The notes below the pieces were generated by a model that was not told the origin of the DNA, searched no databases, and saw nothing but the letters and a program-made list of their open reading frames with translations. A DNA stretch of 64,000 bases from Metabacillus sp. B2-18 (lineage in GTDB: Bacteria > Bacillota > Bacilli > Bacillales > Bacillaceae), in contig NZ_CP088245.1 of assembly GCF_021117275.1 (NCBI RefSeq), positions 781,501 through 845,500 on the forward strand. Direction: 5' to 3'. Made by a program: the position numbers and the translations under genes. Positions 25,634 to 34,899 of the stretch are shown piece by piece. How positions within the stretch are numbered: the stretch's first letter is position 1; each line of letters starts with the position of its first letter.

Positions 25634-25920
25634 TGAAAATTAGTGAAGTAACCACAAATGACTTGATCGAATATGCTCGAGAAACTGCTGATTCAGAAGT
25701 AACAAAAACATTTGGTACTATTTTGCTTGCTGCTAAGTCTTATATTAGAAATTACACAGGTCTTACTGTTGAACAGATGGATGCTAAAGAGGATTTAACC
25801 ATTGCTCTGATGGTTTTAGCTAATGAAATGTATGAAAACCGAGTATTTACTGTTCAAGATAACAAAGTAAACGTGGTAATTAAATCAATTCTGGATATGC
25901 ACTCCATCAATCTTTTATAA
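25633..25920 (+). CDS. Head-tail connector, gp6-like
   Basis: 95 residues, all helical (FGTILLAAKSYIRNYTGLTV then KEDLTIALMVLANEMYENR), as in HK97 gp6/SPP1 gp15 connectors that dock under the portal. Overlaps the previous gene by one base. Confidence 0.85.
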   Translation: MKISEVTTNDLIEYARETADSEVTKTFGTILLAAKSYIRNYTGLTVEQMDAKEDLTIALMVLANEMYENRVFTVQDNKVNVVIKSILDMHSINLL

Positions 25921-25932
25921 GGGGTGATCTAA

Positions 25933-26508
25933 ATGAATCCAGGGCTTCTTGATAAACGTTTATCTTTTTCTTTTGGGTCAATTTGGGCTAAAAGAATAGT
26001 TAAGTCAAAGAGAAGTGAGAACGAACAAAATGAGGAAGAGTATGAGTTTATTATTCGAAAGAATAATGAAATTGATTCGTATTTAACTTTTACCTCGGAC
26101 GGTGTAAAATACCTCGTACTCACAGTTGATAATTATGAAAAAGAAAAAGGTTACATGGTATTAAAGTGTGAGAAAGCAAAGATTCATACTTTTTATGATA
26201 CATGTACTATAAAAAGATATGTAGAAAGTGAATCAGTTAGTGGTGAAACAATATCTAATTTTCTACCTGTTTATACAAATGTAGCTTGTGAATTAGTAAG
26301 GTTGGAAACTGCCACAACTAATGAAACTGAGCAACAAACTGATATGAACCATAGGTATGAACTATACGTTGAGAATGAAACAGATATAAAAATTGGGGAT
26401 AAATTAGAGGTTGCTCACAAAGGTGACCTTTATAATGTGGAAGTGAGAGATTATTTTAAATCACATACACATCAGGTTGTAACGATAGAACTTGAAGGTG
26501 AAGCATAA
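25933..26508 (+). CDS. Head closure protein, apparently a two-domain fusion
   Basis: 191 residues. The first half (MNPGLLDKRLSFSFGSIWAK through residue 95) matches SPP1 gp16-like head-tail adaptors. The second half (about 96-191; YDTCTIKRYVESES then KIGDKLEVAHKGDLYNVEV) matches the XkdH/DUF3599 stopper type. Both are small beta-barrel head-completion proteins normally made separately. GGGGTGATC upstream. Confidence 0.7.
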   Translation: MNPGLLDKRLSFSFGSIWAKRIVKSKRSENEQNEEEYEFIIRKNNEIDSYLTFTSDGVKYLVLTVDNYEKEKGYMVLKCEKAKIHTFYDTCTIKRYVESESVSGETISNFLPVYTNVACELVRLETATTNETEQQTDMNHRYELYVENETDIKIGDKLEVAHKGDLYNVEVRDYFKSHTHQVVTIELEGEA

Positions 26509-26933
26509 TGATAAAAATGCAGTTTAAGAACTTTAAAAAGTTTGAGGAACATCTTCAGGAACTACAAAAAAACTTCCCTGAAGAACTTGAACAGTTTCTT
26601 TTAGATGTTGCAAAATCACTTAATCGTTCTGTTTTAAAACGTACCCCTGTACTGACGGGTGAATTGAAAAATAGTTGGAAGATAAGCAGCGTTACAAGAT
26701 CCGGTGATTCAATTTATATCACAATTTTTAATGATGCCACGACTGAATATGAAGGTAGGCAAGTTCCTTTGGCTCCTTTTGTTGAATTTGGGCACAAAGT
26801 AGTTAATAAAAGTGGTGAAGTTGTAGGTAAGGCCGATGGCTACTACATGTTAACAACCTCTATAAAAGCAACTAACAAACAGATTCCAAGAAGGTTAAGA
26901 AAGATATTTGATAAGTTGGTGGCAAGCCTATGA
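26508..26933 (+). CDS. xkdI: HK97 gp10-like protein (XkdI-like)
   Basis: 141 residues with RSVLKRTPVLTGELKNSWKI and VEFGHKVVNKSGEVVG, the two hallmarks of the HK97_gp10 neck/tail-completion family. Overlaps both neighbours by 1-4 bases. Confidence 0.85.
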   Translation: MIKMQFKNFKKFEEHLQELQKNFPEELEQFLLDVAKSLNRSVLKRTPVLTGELKNSWKISSVTRSGDSIYITIFNDATTEYEGRQVPLAPFVEFGHKVVNKSGEVVGKADGYYMLTTSIKATNKQIPRRLRKIFDKLVASL

Positions 26934-27370
26934 TCTTGGATATTCGTGAAAATATAATAAAAACTCTAAAGACTAATTTTCAAAATCATAAAATATATGG
27001 TGAAAAGAAAACCCAAGGCTTAACAAGGCCTTGTTTTTTTGTGGACATTTTACCGATAGATGCTCAAAAAATCACTCCGAATATGCAAGAGAAGTCTTAT
27101 ATTGTAGACGTCCAATACATGTCTTTAGAGGATACAAAGTTAAAGAACCTAGAAATGTCAGAAAAAATTTCGCAGTTATTTACACATGTTATTGGAACTG
27201 GTGGTAAGAGAATATCAGTTACAAATGAACGATTTGAAATCATCGATGGTATTTTACATTACCTTTTTGACATTGATTTCATTTTAATTGGTAAACAAAC
27301 TGATGAACATGAACTAATGAAAAACATTAACCTTAATAGGGAGGTATTCACTTGGGACTTCCACGAGTAA
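26930..27370 (+). CDS. xkdJ: Tail terminator-like protein (XkdJ-like)
   Basis: 146 residues in the XkdJ position between gp10 and the sheath. The pattern RPCFFVDILPIDAQKI resembles the DUF6838 tail-terminator family. Its 3' end overlaps the sheath gene start by 19 bp. Confidence 0.75.
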   Translation: MILDIRENIIKTLKTNFQNHKIYGEKKTQGLTRPCFFVDILPIDAQKITPNMQEKSYIVDVQYMSLEDTKLKNLEMSEKISQLFTHVIGTGGKRISVTNERFEIIDGILHYLFDIDFILIGKQTDEHELMKNINLNREVFTWDFHE

Positions 27371-28416
27371 ATATATTATTTGAACAATTGGCGGCAAGTG
27401 CTATTCAGCGTGGTGAGCGTGGAATTGTAGCTTTGCTTCTAAAAGATGCAGCAGCACAAGGCACTCATGAAATTATTATGGATACAGATATTCCTACTGG
27501 TTTATCTGATGCTAACAAAAAGCAGATTAAATTAGCTTTAATCGGGGGAGTAAATGCCCCACTAAAAGTTATTGTACGTGTTGGTGATCCTGTTACAGAA
27601 ACAGATTGGTCATTAGGATTAGCTTGGTTGGAAACAGTTAAATTTGATTATCTGGTTATTCCTGAGATTGTAACGGCAGAACTTTCAACAGTAACATCAT
27701 GGGTTGGTAGTCAGCGAACCAACAGAAAAATGATAAAGGCTATTCTGCCAGATCATGCAGCTGATAAAGAATACATTATTAATTTCACAACTGATTCAAT
27801 TGTAGTAGGTGAAGAAACATACACTAGCGCACAATTTTGCTCTAGAATTGCAGGATTAATTGCTGGAACGCCATTGAACATTGCTACAACATTTCAATCA
27901 TTGCCTGAAATATCTTCGGTCCAATCTTATACTAAAACACAACTTGATACTGCAATAGATAATGGGGAATTTGTAATTTATCATGATGGAGAAAAAGTAA
28001 AGGTCGCCCGGGGTGTTACATCTTTTGTTACTACTACACAAACAAAGGGTGAAAGTTTTAAAAAGATTAAAATAGTGGAAATTCTAGATCTGTATTATAC
28101 CGATATCACTAAGACTATTTCAGATAACTATATTGGTAAATATCCAAATAGTTATGATAATAAGGTTCTTTTAATTACAGCGATTCAAGCTTACCACAGA
28201 CAGTTAGAAGCTGATCAACTGCTTGATGTGAATGTTAATGTAGTCGGAATAGATCTTGATGCTCATCGCGAGTATTTAACAAATAACGGTGTTGATATAA
28301 CAAGTATGACTGATGAAGAAATTAAAACTGCAAATACAGGCGATGACGTCTTTATCGGGTCTAGAATTAAACCTCTAGACGCAATGGAGGATATCTCTGT
28401 GAAAGCTTATTTATAG
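27352..28416 (+). CDS. xkdK: Tail sheath protein (XkdK-like)
   Basis: 354 residues. LLKDAAAQGTHEI and the C-terminal GSRIKPLDAMEDISVKAYL typify PBSX XkdK, the contractile sheath. TTG start with AGGGAGGTATT. Its presence shows that the phage has a contractile tail. Confidence 0.9.
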   Translation: MGLPRVNILFEQLAASAIQRGERGIVALLLKDAAAQGTHEIIMDTDIPTGLSDANKKQIKLALIGGVNAPLKVIVRVGDPVTETDWSLGLAWLETVKFDYLVIPEIVTAELSTVTSWVGSQRTNRKMIKAILPDHAADKEYIINFTTDSIVVGEETYTSAQFCSRIAGLIAGTPLNIATTFQSLPEISSVQSYTKTQLDTAIDNGEFVIYHDGEKVKVARGVTSFVTTTQTKGESFKKIKIVEILDLYYTDITKTISDNYIGKYPNSYDNKVLLITAIQAYHRQLEADQLLDVNVNVVGIDLDAHREYLTNNGVDITSMTDEEIKTANTGDDVFIGSRIKPLDAMEDISVKAYL

Positions 28417-28429
28417 GGGGTAATGTTAG

Positions 28430-28864
28430 ATGTTTAATCCTGATCATGCTATATCTGGTACTCATGGAGAAGCTTGGGTTGATGGTGAAAAATTTGCTGA
28501 AGTATACGGACTACAAGCAAAAATAGATTTATTAAAAGAAGATGTGCCAATGTGCGGAACTAATAACGGCACAGGTAAAAAGTTGATGGGATGGGAAGGT
28601 AAAGGTTCCATTAGATTTAATAAGATCAATTCGAAAATCTTAAAAAGACAGTTAGATGCTCTGAAAGAAGGGAAAGAACTAAGGGTTACGATTGTATCAA
28701 AGTTAGCTGATCCGGCTTCATTGGGGGCAGAGCGTGTTTCAATACCTAACTGTACATTTGATGATATTACTCTTGCTGATTGGGAATCCAAGACAATTTT
28801 ACAAGAAGAAAAACCATTCACTTTCAGCGATATGCCAGTATTAATCGATTCGATTGGAGTGTAG
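28430..28864 (+). CDS. xkdM: Tail tube protein (XkdM-like)
   Basis: 144 residues: ISGTHGEAWVDGEKFAEVYG at the N-terminus and a GWEGKGSIRFNKINSKI middle identify PBSX XkdM, the inner tail tube. It follows the sheath gene by 13 bp. Confidence 0.9.
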   Translation: MFNPDHAISGTHGEAWVDGEKFAEVYGLQAKIDLLKEDVPMCGTNNGTGKKLMGWEGKGSIRFNKINSKILKRQLDALKEGKELRVTIVSKLADPASLGAERVSIPNCTFDDITLADWESKTILQEEKPFTFSDMPVLIDSIGV

Positions 28865-28867
28865 TAA

Positions 28868-29242
28868 ATGAGTAACTTTCTATTAAACATTGATCCTAAA
28901 AAATTTGAACTTCCCTCTAAGCAGGTTAAAATTAAACGTTTAGGTGAAGATGCTGTTTTTACTCTTAAAGGTTTAGATAATCCTAGAATAGAAGAAATAA
29001 GAGAAATGGCAACTAATAAAGATGGCGAATTAAATATTGCAGAATTTCAAGCGGAAACCATCCTATCTGCAGTAATTGAGCCTAACTTAAGGAATGGAGA
29101 GTATTTAAAACACTTTGGTGTTGCTACTCCGTATGATTTAGTTGATAAGCTATTTTTGCCAGGGGAAAGACAATATATCTATGGTACTATTCAAGATCTA
29201 AGTGGTTTTGCAGATGATGCAATTGAAGAAGTAAAAAACTAG
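28868..29242 (+). CDS. xkdN: Tail assembly chaperone (XkdN-like), zero-frame product
   Basis: 124 residues (LPSKQVKIKRLGEDAVFTLK) in the XkdN position between tube and tape measure. It ends VKN-stop on the heptamer A-AAA-AAC (29233-29239), a canonical -1 slippery site in the correct phase. Shifting gives a longer chaperone, analogous to lambda G/GT. Confidence 0.85.
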   Translation: MSNFLLNIDPKKFELPSKQVKIKRLGEDAVFTLKGLDNPRIEEIREMATNKDGELNIAEFQAETILSAVIEPNLRNGEYLKHFGVATPYDLVDKLFLPGERQYIYGTIQDLSGFADDAIEEVKN

Positions 29243-29400
29243 TGAAGAGGGACGGAATGACTGCAATGATGTATCACTATTGGGTACATGGTCGTTTGCG
29301 TCCCTCTTTCTTTTCAGAGATGAGTCAAAATGAATTAACGATAATACGAGCATTTTTTGAATTAGAAGTTGAAGAGATAAACCAATTGGGGGAGGTGTGA
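29239..29400 (+). CDS. Chaperone frameshift extension (second part of xkdN fusion)
   Basis: In the -1 frame, reading resumes LVKRDGMTAMMYHYWVHGRL and continues to the TGA at 29398, adding 53 residues. An internal ATG at 29257 could give 47 residues alone, but it overlaps the zero-frame gene end closely and the slippery site favours fusion. It is followed directly by the tape-measure gene, as in other tailed phages. Confidence 0.75.
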   Translation, partial: LVKRDGMTAMMYHYWVHGRLRPSFFSEMSQNELTIIRAFFELEVEEINQLGEV

Positions 29401-29404
29401 GAAC

Positions 29405-31102
29405 ATGGCTAGAAAAGAAGAACTTTTAAAAGCTACCGTATCAGTAGATGATAAAGCAAGTAAGCAATTCGATAAAATTACTAAAAGTATGAACAAACAA
29501 AATAATGAGTTGCTTAGGCTAAAAGCTTCAATGGAAAAAGTAAGAGCACAGTCGAGAAAGAAAAATGATTTTCAAGTTGAAACTAAAAAGGCAGTTAATG
29601 AAGTAAACAGATTGGAAAAAGCATTTAAAAATCTACAAACTGCTGCTAATAGAACAAGGACTGCAATTGAAAAGATACGTGGTATTGGTTCAATGATGAT
29701 GCCTAATGGTCTTTCTTTAGCTGCTGGTGTAGCTGCAGGTGGTTATTTCGGAAAACAAATATTTGACAGTACGTTTTTAAAAGCTGCTGAGTATGAGGTA
29801 AGTGAAAAAACCATTCAAGCAATGTTTAATAACCAAAAACAAGCCCAAGAATACATGAAGAGTATAGAAGCAATGGCCATTAGTTCACCATTATTAAACT
29901 CAGCTGATATGTTTAATAACTCAGGTATGTTTATCTCTTTAACGAAAAATCAGAAGCAATTAGAAAAGATATGGGATTTAACAGAACGACTAACAGCCCG
30001 TAATCCTAATGAAGCACTTGGTGGCGGTGTATTTGGTGCTTCTTATGCATTAAGTTCTGCATTTAGTGGTGATCTTGTATCACTTAAGGAGCGTTTTAAC
30101 TTAAATACTAAGGAGTTAGATGGTTTAGGTAAATTAAAACTAGATGATCAACTAAAAGAGTTAGATAAGTATTTTAGCAAGTTAGGAATGACAGAGGAAC
30201 TTGTTAATGAAGTAGGAGATACAACACTTGGTATTTGGAATCAAATTGGAGAAACAATGAGCAAAGCTAATCGTCAAATAGGTGAGCCAGCTGTAAAAAT
30301 TATAAAGCCATTTCTTGATGACATAAATAATGCTTTGCAATCCGGAAAAGTAAATAAATATGTTAAATTTGGTCAGGATATGGCAGCAGGAATTGCACAA
30401 GGTTTTGTAAGTGGGGCTAGAAATCTCGGTTCATGGATTGATGGAATAGCAAGTGACCCGAATTTTCAAAAGCTAACTAGCTTAGAAGCCAAAGTTGGAT
30501 TTGTTTTCGATGACATTTATCAGAGGTTTACTGAGTGGTTAAATACTGGTGGAACAGAAAAGATTCAAGACTCTACTGATAAATTGACTGCAATGGTAGT
30601 TAACTCTATACAAGCCTCTCTTCCTAAAATTTTGCCTATCGCAACAGAGGTTGGTATTTCAATCGGTAATGGTATATTAGACGGTATTAAAAGTGCTTTA
30701 GATGATTTTAAAATTACACCACGGGAACTTTATTCAGAGAATGTCTTACCATCAGCTACACCTAAGAAGAAAAGTAGTAAAACTAGTAAGAAATCAACCT
30801 CTTCTACCAAACCGAAACCTAGTTATGCTCCAACGGTGTCTTTACGACCAACAGGAAATAAAGCACACGCATTTGGAATTCAACGTGTTCCAAGGGATAA
30901 TTACCCGGCCTTACTTCATGAGGGGGAAAGAGTACAGACTAAGCAAGAAGCTAATCAAAATAAAGGAAATGGTGAACCTTCCGTTTCAATTACTATTCAG
31001 AATATGACAGTTCGTGAAGAAGCTGATATTCAGAAGATCGCAAAAGAATTTGTTCGTGAATGGAAAAAGGAACGTTTAAATGTAGGAGGTGTTCCTCAAT
31101 AA
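29405..31102 (+). CDS. Tape measure protein
   Basis: 565 residues that set tail length; short for the family, implying a short tail. N-terminal coiled coil (about 20-95), a glycine/alanine-rich hydrophobic stretch (LSLAAGVAAGGYFGKQIF), a central helical TP901-like part, and a Ser/Thr/Lys-rich linker near 448-470. The C-terminal PALLHEGERVQTKQEANQ motif is typical. GGGGGAGGTG upstream. Confidence 0.88.
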   Translation: MARKEELLKATVSVDDKASKQFDKITKSMNKQNNELLRLKASMEKVRAQSRKKNDFQVETKKAVNEVNRLEKAFKNLQTAANRTRTAIEKIRGIGSMMMPNGLSLAAGVAAGGYFGKQIFDSTFLKAAEYEVSEKTIQAMFNNQKQAQEYMKSIEAMAISSPLLNSADMFNNSGMFISLTKNQKQLEKIWDLTERLTARNPNEALGGGVFGASYALSSAFSGDLVSLKERFNLNTKELDGLGKLKLDDQLKELDKYFSKLGMTEELVNEVGDTTLGIWNQIGETMSKANRQIGEPAVKIIKPFLDDINNALQSGKVNKYVKFGQDMAAGIAQGFVSGARNLGSWIDGIASDPNFQKLTSLEAKVGFVFDDIYQRFTEWLNTGGTEKIQDSTDKLTAMVVNSIQASLPKILPIATEVGISIGNGILDGIKSALDDFKITPRELYSENVLPSATPKKKSSKTSKKSTSSTKPKPSYAPTVSLRPTGNKAHAFGIQRVPRDNYPALLHEGERVQTKQEANQNKGNGEPSVSITIQNMTVREEADIQKIAKEFVREWKKERLNVGGVPQ

Positions 31103-31722
31103 TGGAATTTTGGCTTATTGACGGAAATGGAAGACAAAAACTCCGTCTTCCTGTGCCTCCACCAAACTATCTAAACGAAACTGGACAAGATGTTTATATT
31201 CAGGAGATTAATGATCTAGGAGAGCATTCCACAAAAGGTGATGCTAAATTAGACAGGACCACCTTAAAATCATTTTTTCCATCAGTATATTATCCTTTCT
31301 GCCAATATAAAAATTTCCCGAAACCTTACGAATTCGTAGAAATAATTAATGTGTGGGTTCATAATGATTTACCTATGAGATTATTAATTACTGAAACCAA
31401 CATTAACAAATTATTTTTTATAGAGGATTTTTCGTATGGTGAAAGAGCAGGAAGTCGAGACGTTGAGTTTGAATTGAGTCTTATTGAGTATAGGTCTATA
31501 CCTAAAAAGAAATCTAACTCATCTGGCACTACTACAACATCCTCTAGATCTGAAAAAACTCCAAGTAAACCTAAGACGCATACTGTAGTTAAGGGTGATA
31601 CTTTATGGGCTATAGCAAGAAATTATTATAATGATCCTTATAAATGGGATGAAATCGCAAAGGCAAACGATGTAAAAGATCCTAGGAAGCTTCAAATCGG
31701 AAAGGTGTTAAGGTTACCATGA
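31102..31722 (+). CDS. xkdP: LysM baseplate/tail protein (XkdP-like)
   Basis: 206 residues from ATG 31102, which overlaps the previous stop (TAATG). The C-terminal LysM domain (HTVVKGDTLWAIARNYYNDP to RKLQIGKVLRLP, about 155-205) binds peptidoglycan. Corresponds to PBSX XkdP between tape measure and XkdQ. Confidence 0.88.
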   Translation: MEFWLIDGNGRQKLRLPVPPPNYLNETGQDVYIQEINDLGEHSTKGDAKLDRTTLKSFFPSVYYPFCQYKNFPKPYEFVEIINVWVHNDLPMRLLITETNINKLFFIEDFSYGERAGSRDVEFELSLIEYRSIPKKKSNSSGTTTTSSRSEKTPSKPKTHTVVKGDTLWAIARNYYNDPYKWDEIAKANDVKDPRKLQIGKVLRLP

Positions 31723-32639
31723 GGTTAGTTATTGATAAACAAGAAATAAGGTTTCTTGATCTAACCTGGAGTGGGTCTAAATATAATGCTGCAAGACAAG
31801 TTTCTTTTACTTATCCAAGTAAGATTGGATATGCAATAAGTCCTGGTAGCATCTTAACACTGCACGAAGGTAATCGAACATTGTTTGAGGGAATTGTATT
31901 TAGTAAACAGATTTCAAATAAGTCTCATGAAATGAATGTGGTAGCCTATGATAGACTAATATATTTTCTTAAAAGTGAAGGTTCTTATAACTTCAAGACA
32001 ACTACAGTGGGGAATGTCATTAAAAAGGTTGCAGCTGATGTTGGTGTTCCTGTTGGTAGTATTGCAGATTCAGAAACGTCAATTAAGCTCGATTCAATGA
32101 TTAGTATGAATCTATATGAAGTGATTCTTCAAGCTTACCGTGAGGTTAAAAATAAGACTAAAATTGTTTATATGCCTGTTATTAATAGTGGGAAATTAAG
32201 CATTATAAAAGCAGGTGAAACTGTAAGTGATTTTTCGTTAGAAAATGGAATAAATCTTCTCGACAGTTCATTTGGTGAGAGTATTGAAAATGTGAAAAAT
32301 AAGATTCTTATTGTTGATGATAAGGGTAACCGTGTAGGTGAGGTTAAAGGTGATGGGTTATCTCAGTGGGGAACATTTCAAGGTGTATATCAAAAAGAAG
32401 AAGGAAAAAACTCTAATACAGAAGCGAAATCACTGTTGCATGGTATGGATCTAGAAGCAAGTGTTGAAGCACTTGGAAATATAAACTGTATATCTGGAAA
32501 GGCCGTTACTGTATTGGACCCTACGACTAAACTAAAGGGTCTTTTTTATATAGATGAAGATACACACTATTGGAATCGAGGGCAGCATACAATGTCTCTT
32601 CAATTAAACTTTAAGAATATGGTAGATGATGAGTTATGA
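31719..32639 (+). CDS. xkdQ: Baseplate hub protein (XkdQ-like)
   Basis: 306 residues resembling XkdQ and late control D/gp27-type hub proteins: RQVSFTYPSKIGYAISPGSI near the start and KAVTVLDPTTKLKGLFYIDE near the end. Overlaps both neighbours by 4 bases. Confidence 0.85.
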   Translation: MRLVIDKQEIRFLDLTWSGSKYNAARQVSFTYPSKIGYAISPGSILTLHEGNRTLFEGIVFSKQISNKSHEMNVVAYDRLIYFLKSEGSYNFKTTTVGNVIKKVAADVGVPVGSIADSETSIKLDSMISMNLYEVILQAYREVKNKTKIVYMPVINSGKLSIIKAGETVSDFSLENGINLLDSSFGESIENVKNKILIVDDKGNRVGEVKGDGLSQWGTFQGVYQKEEGKNSNTEAKSLLHGMDLEASVEALGNINCISGKAVTVLDPTTKLKGLFYIDEDTHYWNRGQHTMSLQLNFKNMVDDEL

Positions 32640-32926
32640 GTTTTGCTGAATTTACTCAAATGGTTAGAGAAGAGGGTAAACATTTTAATGATAAATCACT
32701 ATATATTGGTGAGGTCGTATCTGTAAATCCGATAAGGGTGAAAACCAATGGGGTGATTTTAGATTCAGATCAATTAAAGGTGGCGACGTATTTATCACAG
32801 GTTACTTCTTCAGATGGTGTAATTGAGAGTAAAAAGTTAAAAGAAACCTTGGGAATATCCGACGAGCTACTTCTAATGAGAAGTGGTTCGTATTTTATTA
32901 TTACTTGTAAATTGGAGGGGATTTAA
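32636..32926 (+). CDS. xkdR: Baseplate protein (XkdR-like, DUF2577)
   Basis: 96 residues with an OB-like beta pattern (YIGEVVSVNPIRVKTNGVIL). Position between XkdQ- and XkdS-like genes identifies it. Probably the baseplate spike adaptor. Confidence 0.8.
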   Translation: MSFAEFTQMVREEGKHFNDKSLYIGEVVSVNPIRVKTNGVILDSDQLKVATYLSQVTSSDGVIESKKLKETLGISDELLLMRSGSYFIITCKLEGI

Positions 32927-33354
32927 TGAGCATATTCCCTTTTATCAATTCCGATGAACAAACAAATGCAGAAACACCAATACCGATGGCTCGGGAGTGG
33001 GCTTGGGATATTGAAAAAGGTGATTTTAAGTTACAGAATGGAAAGCCGTATATTGTGGAAGGGATCGATGCAGTTAAGATTTGGGTTTACAAATCCCTAA
33101 AAACAAATCGATTTAAACACAGTTTTTATTCTTGGGATTACGGATCAGAATTAAATAGTTTAGTTGGCTCTGGATTTACAAAAGGAGCAGCAGAGTTAGA
33201 AGCAAAGCGTATGATTGAGGAATGTTTAATAGATAATCCTTATATTGAGGGAATTGATTCTTTATCTGTAGTGTTTGAAGATGATACTTTATCTATTTCA
33301 TATTCTTTATCCACTTTATACGGTAGTACGGAGGTGGTAACCAATGCCTACTAA
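32926..33354 (+). CDS. xkdS: Baseplate protein (XkdS-like, DUF2634)
   Basis: 142 residues, gp25/W-like wedge component: AREWAWDIEKGDFKL and VYKSLKTNRFKHSFYSWDYG are family hallmarks. Overlaps the XkdT-like gene by 11 bp. Confidence 0.85.
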   Translation: MSIFPFINSDEQTNAETPIPMAREWAWDIEKGDFKLQNGKPYIVEGIDAVKIWVYKSLKTNRFKHSFYSWDYGSELNSLVGSGFTKGAAELEAKRMIEECLIDNPYIEGIDSLSVVFEDDTLSISYSLSTLYGSTEVVTNAY

Positions 33355-34375
33355 AAAAGAAATAATGAATAAGATGTTTAGTGCAATACCTAACAACTAT
33401 GATAAATCAGAAGGATCAATTATCTATGATGCAGTTGTTGGTGTGGCCATCGCATTAGAAGATGGATACATTGAAATGGATTCTATGATTGATAACTTGT
33501 TCGCTGAAACGGCTACAAGTGAGTATTTAGAAAAGATTACAGCTGAGCTTGGTGTATTTAAAAAGCCTGCAACAAAGGCAACAACCTATATTGAAGCAAC
33601 GGGTACAGAAGGAACAGTTATTCCTATAGGTGCTCGTTTTTTTGTAGATACAATTTACTTTGTATCCATTGAAAGTAAAAGCGTTAGTGGTGGAAAGGCT
33701 AGTTTATTAGTCGAGTGTGAACAAGAGGGTTCAGTGGGGAATGTACCAGCACACACAATTGTAAACTTTGAACCTATTTCCGGTATAAATGCTGTAACAA
33801 ACCCAAATGCAGTTACTAATGGATCAGACGAAGAACCAGATGAAGAATTAAGAGAAAGGTATTTTGAGAGGGTTCAAACTCCAGCAACGAGTGGTAATCC
33901 TCAGGATTACATTAATTGGTGTAAAGAGGTAGTTGGTGTAGGTGATGCCAAAGTAATTCCTCTTTGGAATGGAAATGGAACAGTAAAATGTGTAGTAATT
34001 AATAGCAATAAACGTGCGGTTGATCAAACAACACTTAATGCGGTTGTTACAAATATAGACGATAATAAACCAATTGGACCTACAGTCACTGTAATAAGTG
34101 CATCGGAGTTACCTATAAACATATCTGTTGATGTTGATCTGAATACAGGATATGACCTAACAACAGTGACAACATCGATTTCAAATGCTTTAACAAACCA
34201 TTTTAAAGACATAGCTTTTAAATCTGATTACGTGTCTTATGCATTAGTTGGGTCAACCATCTTAAGTGTGGATGGAGTAATCGATTATAGAAATTTAACA
34301 CTAAATACTGGTACTTCAAACGTAACAATTGGAAGTGAACAGGTCGCGGTGGTGGGAACAGTCGATGTTACGTGA
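33344..34375 (+). CDS. xkdT: Baseplate J protein (XkdT-like)
   Basis: 343 residues of the Baseplate_J family: NYDKSEGSIIYDAVVGVAIA, then NLFAETATSEYLEKITAELG and LRERYFERVQTPATSGNPQD. Forms the wedge of contractile baseplates. Overlaps the next gene by 11 bp. Confidence 0.92.
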   Translation: MPTKKEIMNKMFSAIPNNYDKSEGSIIYDAVVGVAIALEDGYIEMDSMIDNLFAETATSEYLEKITAELGVFKKPATKATTYIEATGTEGTVIPIGARFFVDTIYFVSIESKSVSGGKASLLVECEQEGSVGNVPAHTIVNFEPISGINAVTNPNAVTNGSDEEPDEELRERYFERVQTPATSGNPQDYINWCKEVVGVGDAKVIPLWNGNGTVKCVVINSNKRAVDQTTLNAVVTNIDDNKPIGPTVTVISASELPINISVDVDLNTGYDLTTVTTSISNALTNHFKDIAFKSDYVSYALVGSTILSVDGVIDYRNLTLNTGTSNVTIGSEQVAVVGTVDVT

Positions 34376-34898
34376 TAAAATGCCTTCTTTTTATAGTGAA
34401 AGTGGAATGATGCTTCAGTTATTTGAAGTTGAGGATACAGAGATACAAGATCTTGAAAAATCAATTCAAAATACTTTTGATGAATTTTTTATAGATACTG
34501 CTAAAGCAACAATCGATAGATGGGAAAAGGAAGTTGGAGTTCCAAAGTCTTCTCTTCCAATTGAACAACGTAGAGCAACGGTTAAATCAAAGCTAAGAGG
34601 TTATGGGACAGTCACTGTAGATCACATTAAAACAATTTGTGATTCCTATACAAATGGTGATGTAAATATTATAGAAAAACCATCCACATATGAGTTTGAA
34701 GTGAAGTTTAATAGTGTGCGAGGAATACCACCTAATATTAAGGATTTACAAAATATTATAAATCAAATTAAGCCGGCTCATTTGGGTGTCACTTATATTT
34801 ACCTGTACACAACATGGGATCGTTTTGATTCCTTCAATTATACTTGGGATGAGTTTGATTCTTTAAATAAAACATGGGATGAATTAGAGGTGATGTAA
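34365..34898 (+). CDS. xkdU: Baseplate/fibre adaptor (YmfQ/XkdU-like)
   Basis: 177 residues from ATG 34365 (GGTGGTGGGA upstream). YmfQ-family body (RWEKEVGVPKSSLPIEQRRA) and a C-terminus with three copies of a TWDxFDSxN-like unit (WDRFDSFNYTWDEFDSLNKT). The repeats adjoin the tail-fibre gene and may be the fibre attachment site; that is inferred. Confidence 0.85.
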   Translation: MLRDKMPSFYSESGMMLQLFEVEDTEIQDLEKSIQNTFDEFFIDTAKATIDRWEKEVGVPKSSLPIEQRRATVKSKLRGYGTVTVDHIKTICDSYTNGDVNIIEKPSTYEFEVKFNSVRGIPPNIKDLQNIINQIKPAHLGVTYIYLYTTWDRFDSFNYTWDEFDSLNKTWDELEVM

Positions 34899-34899
34899 A

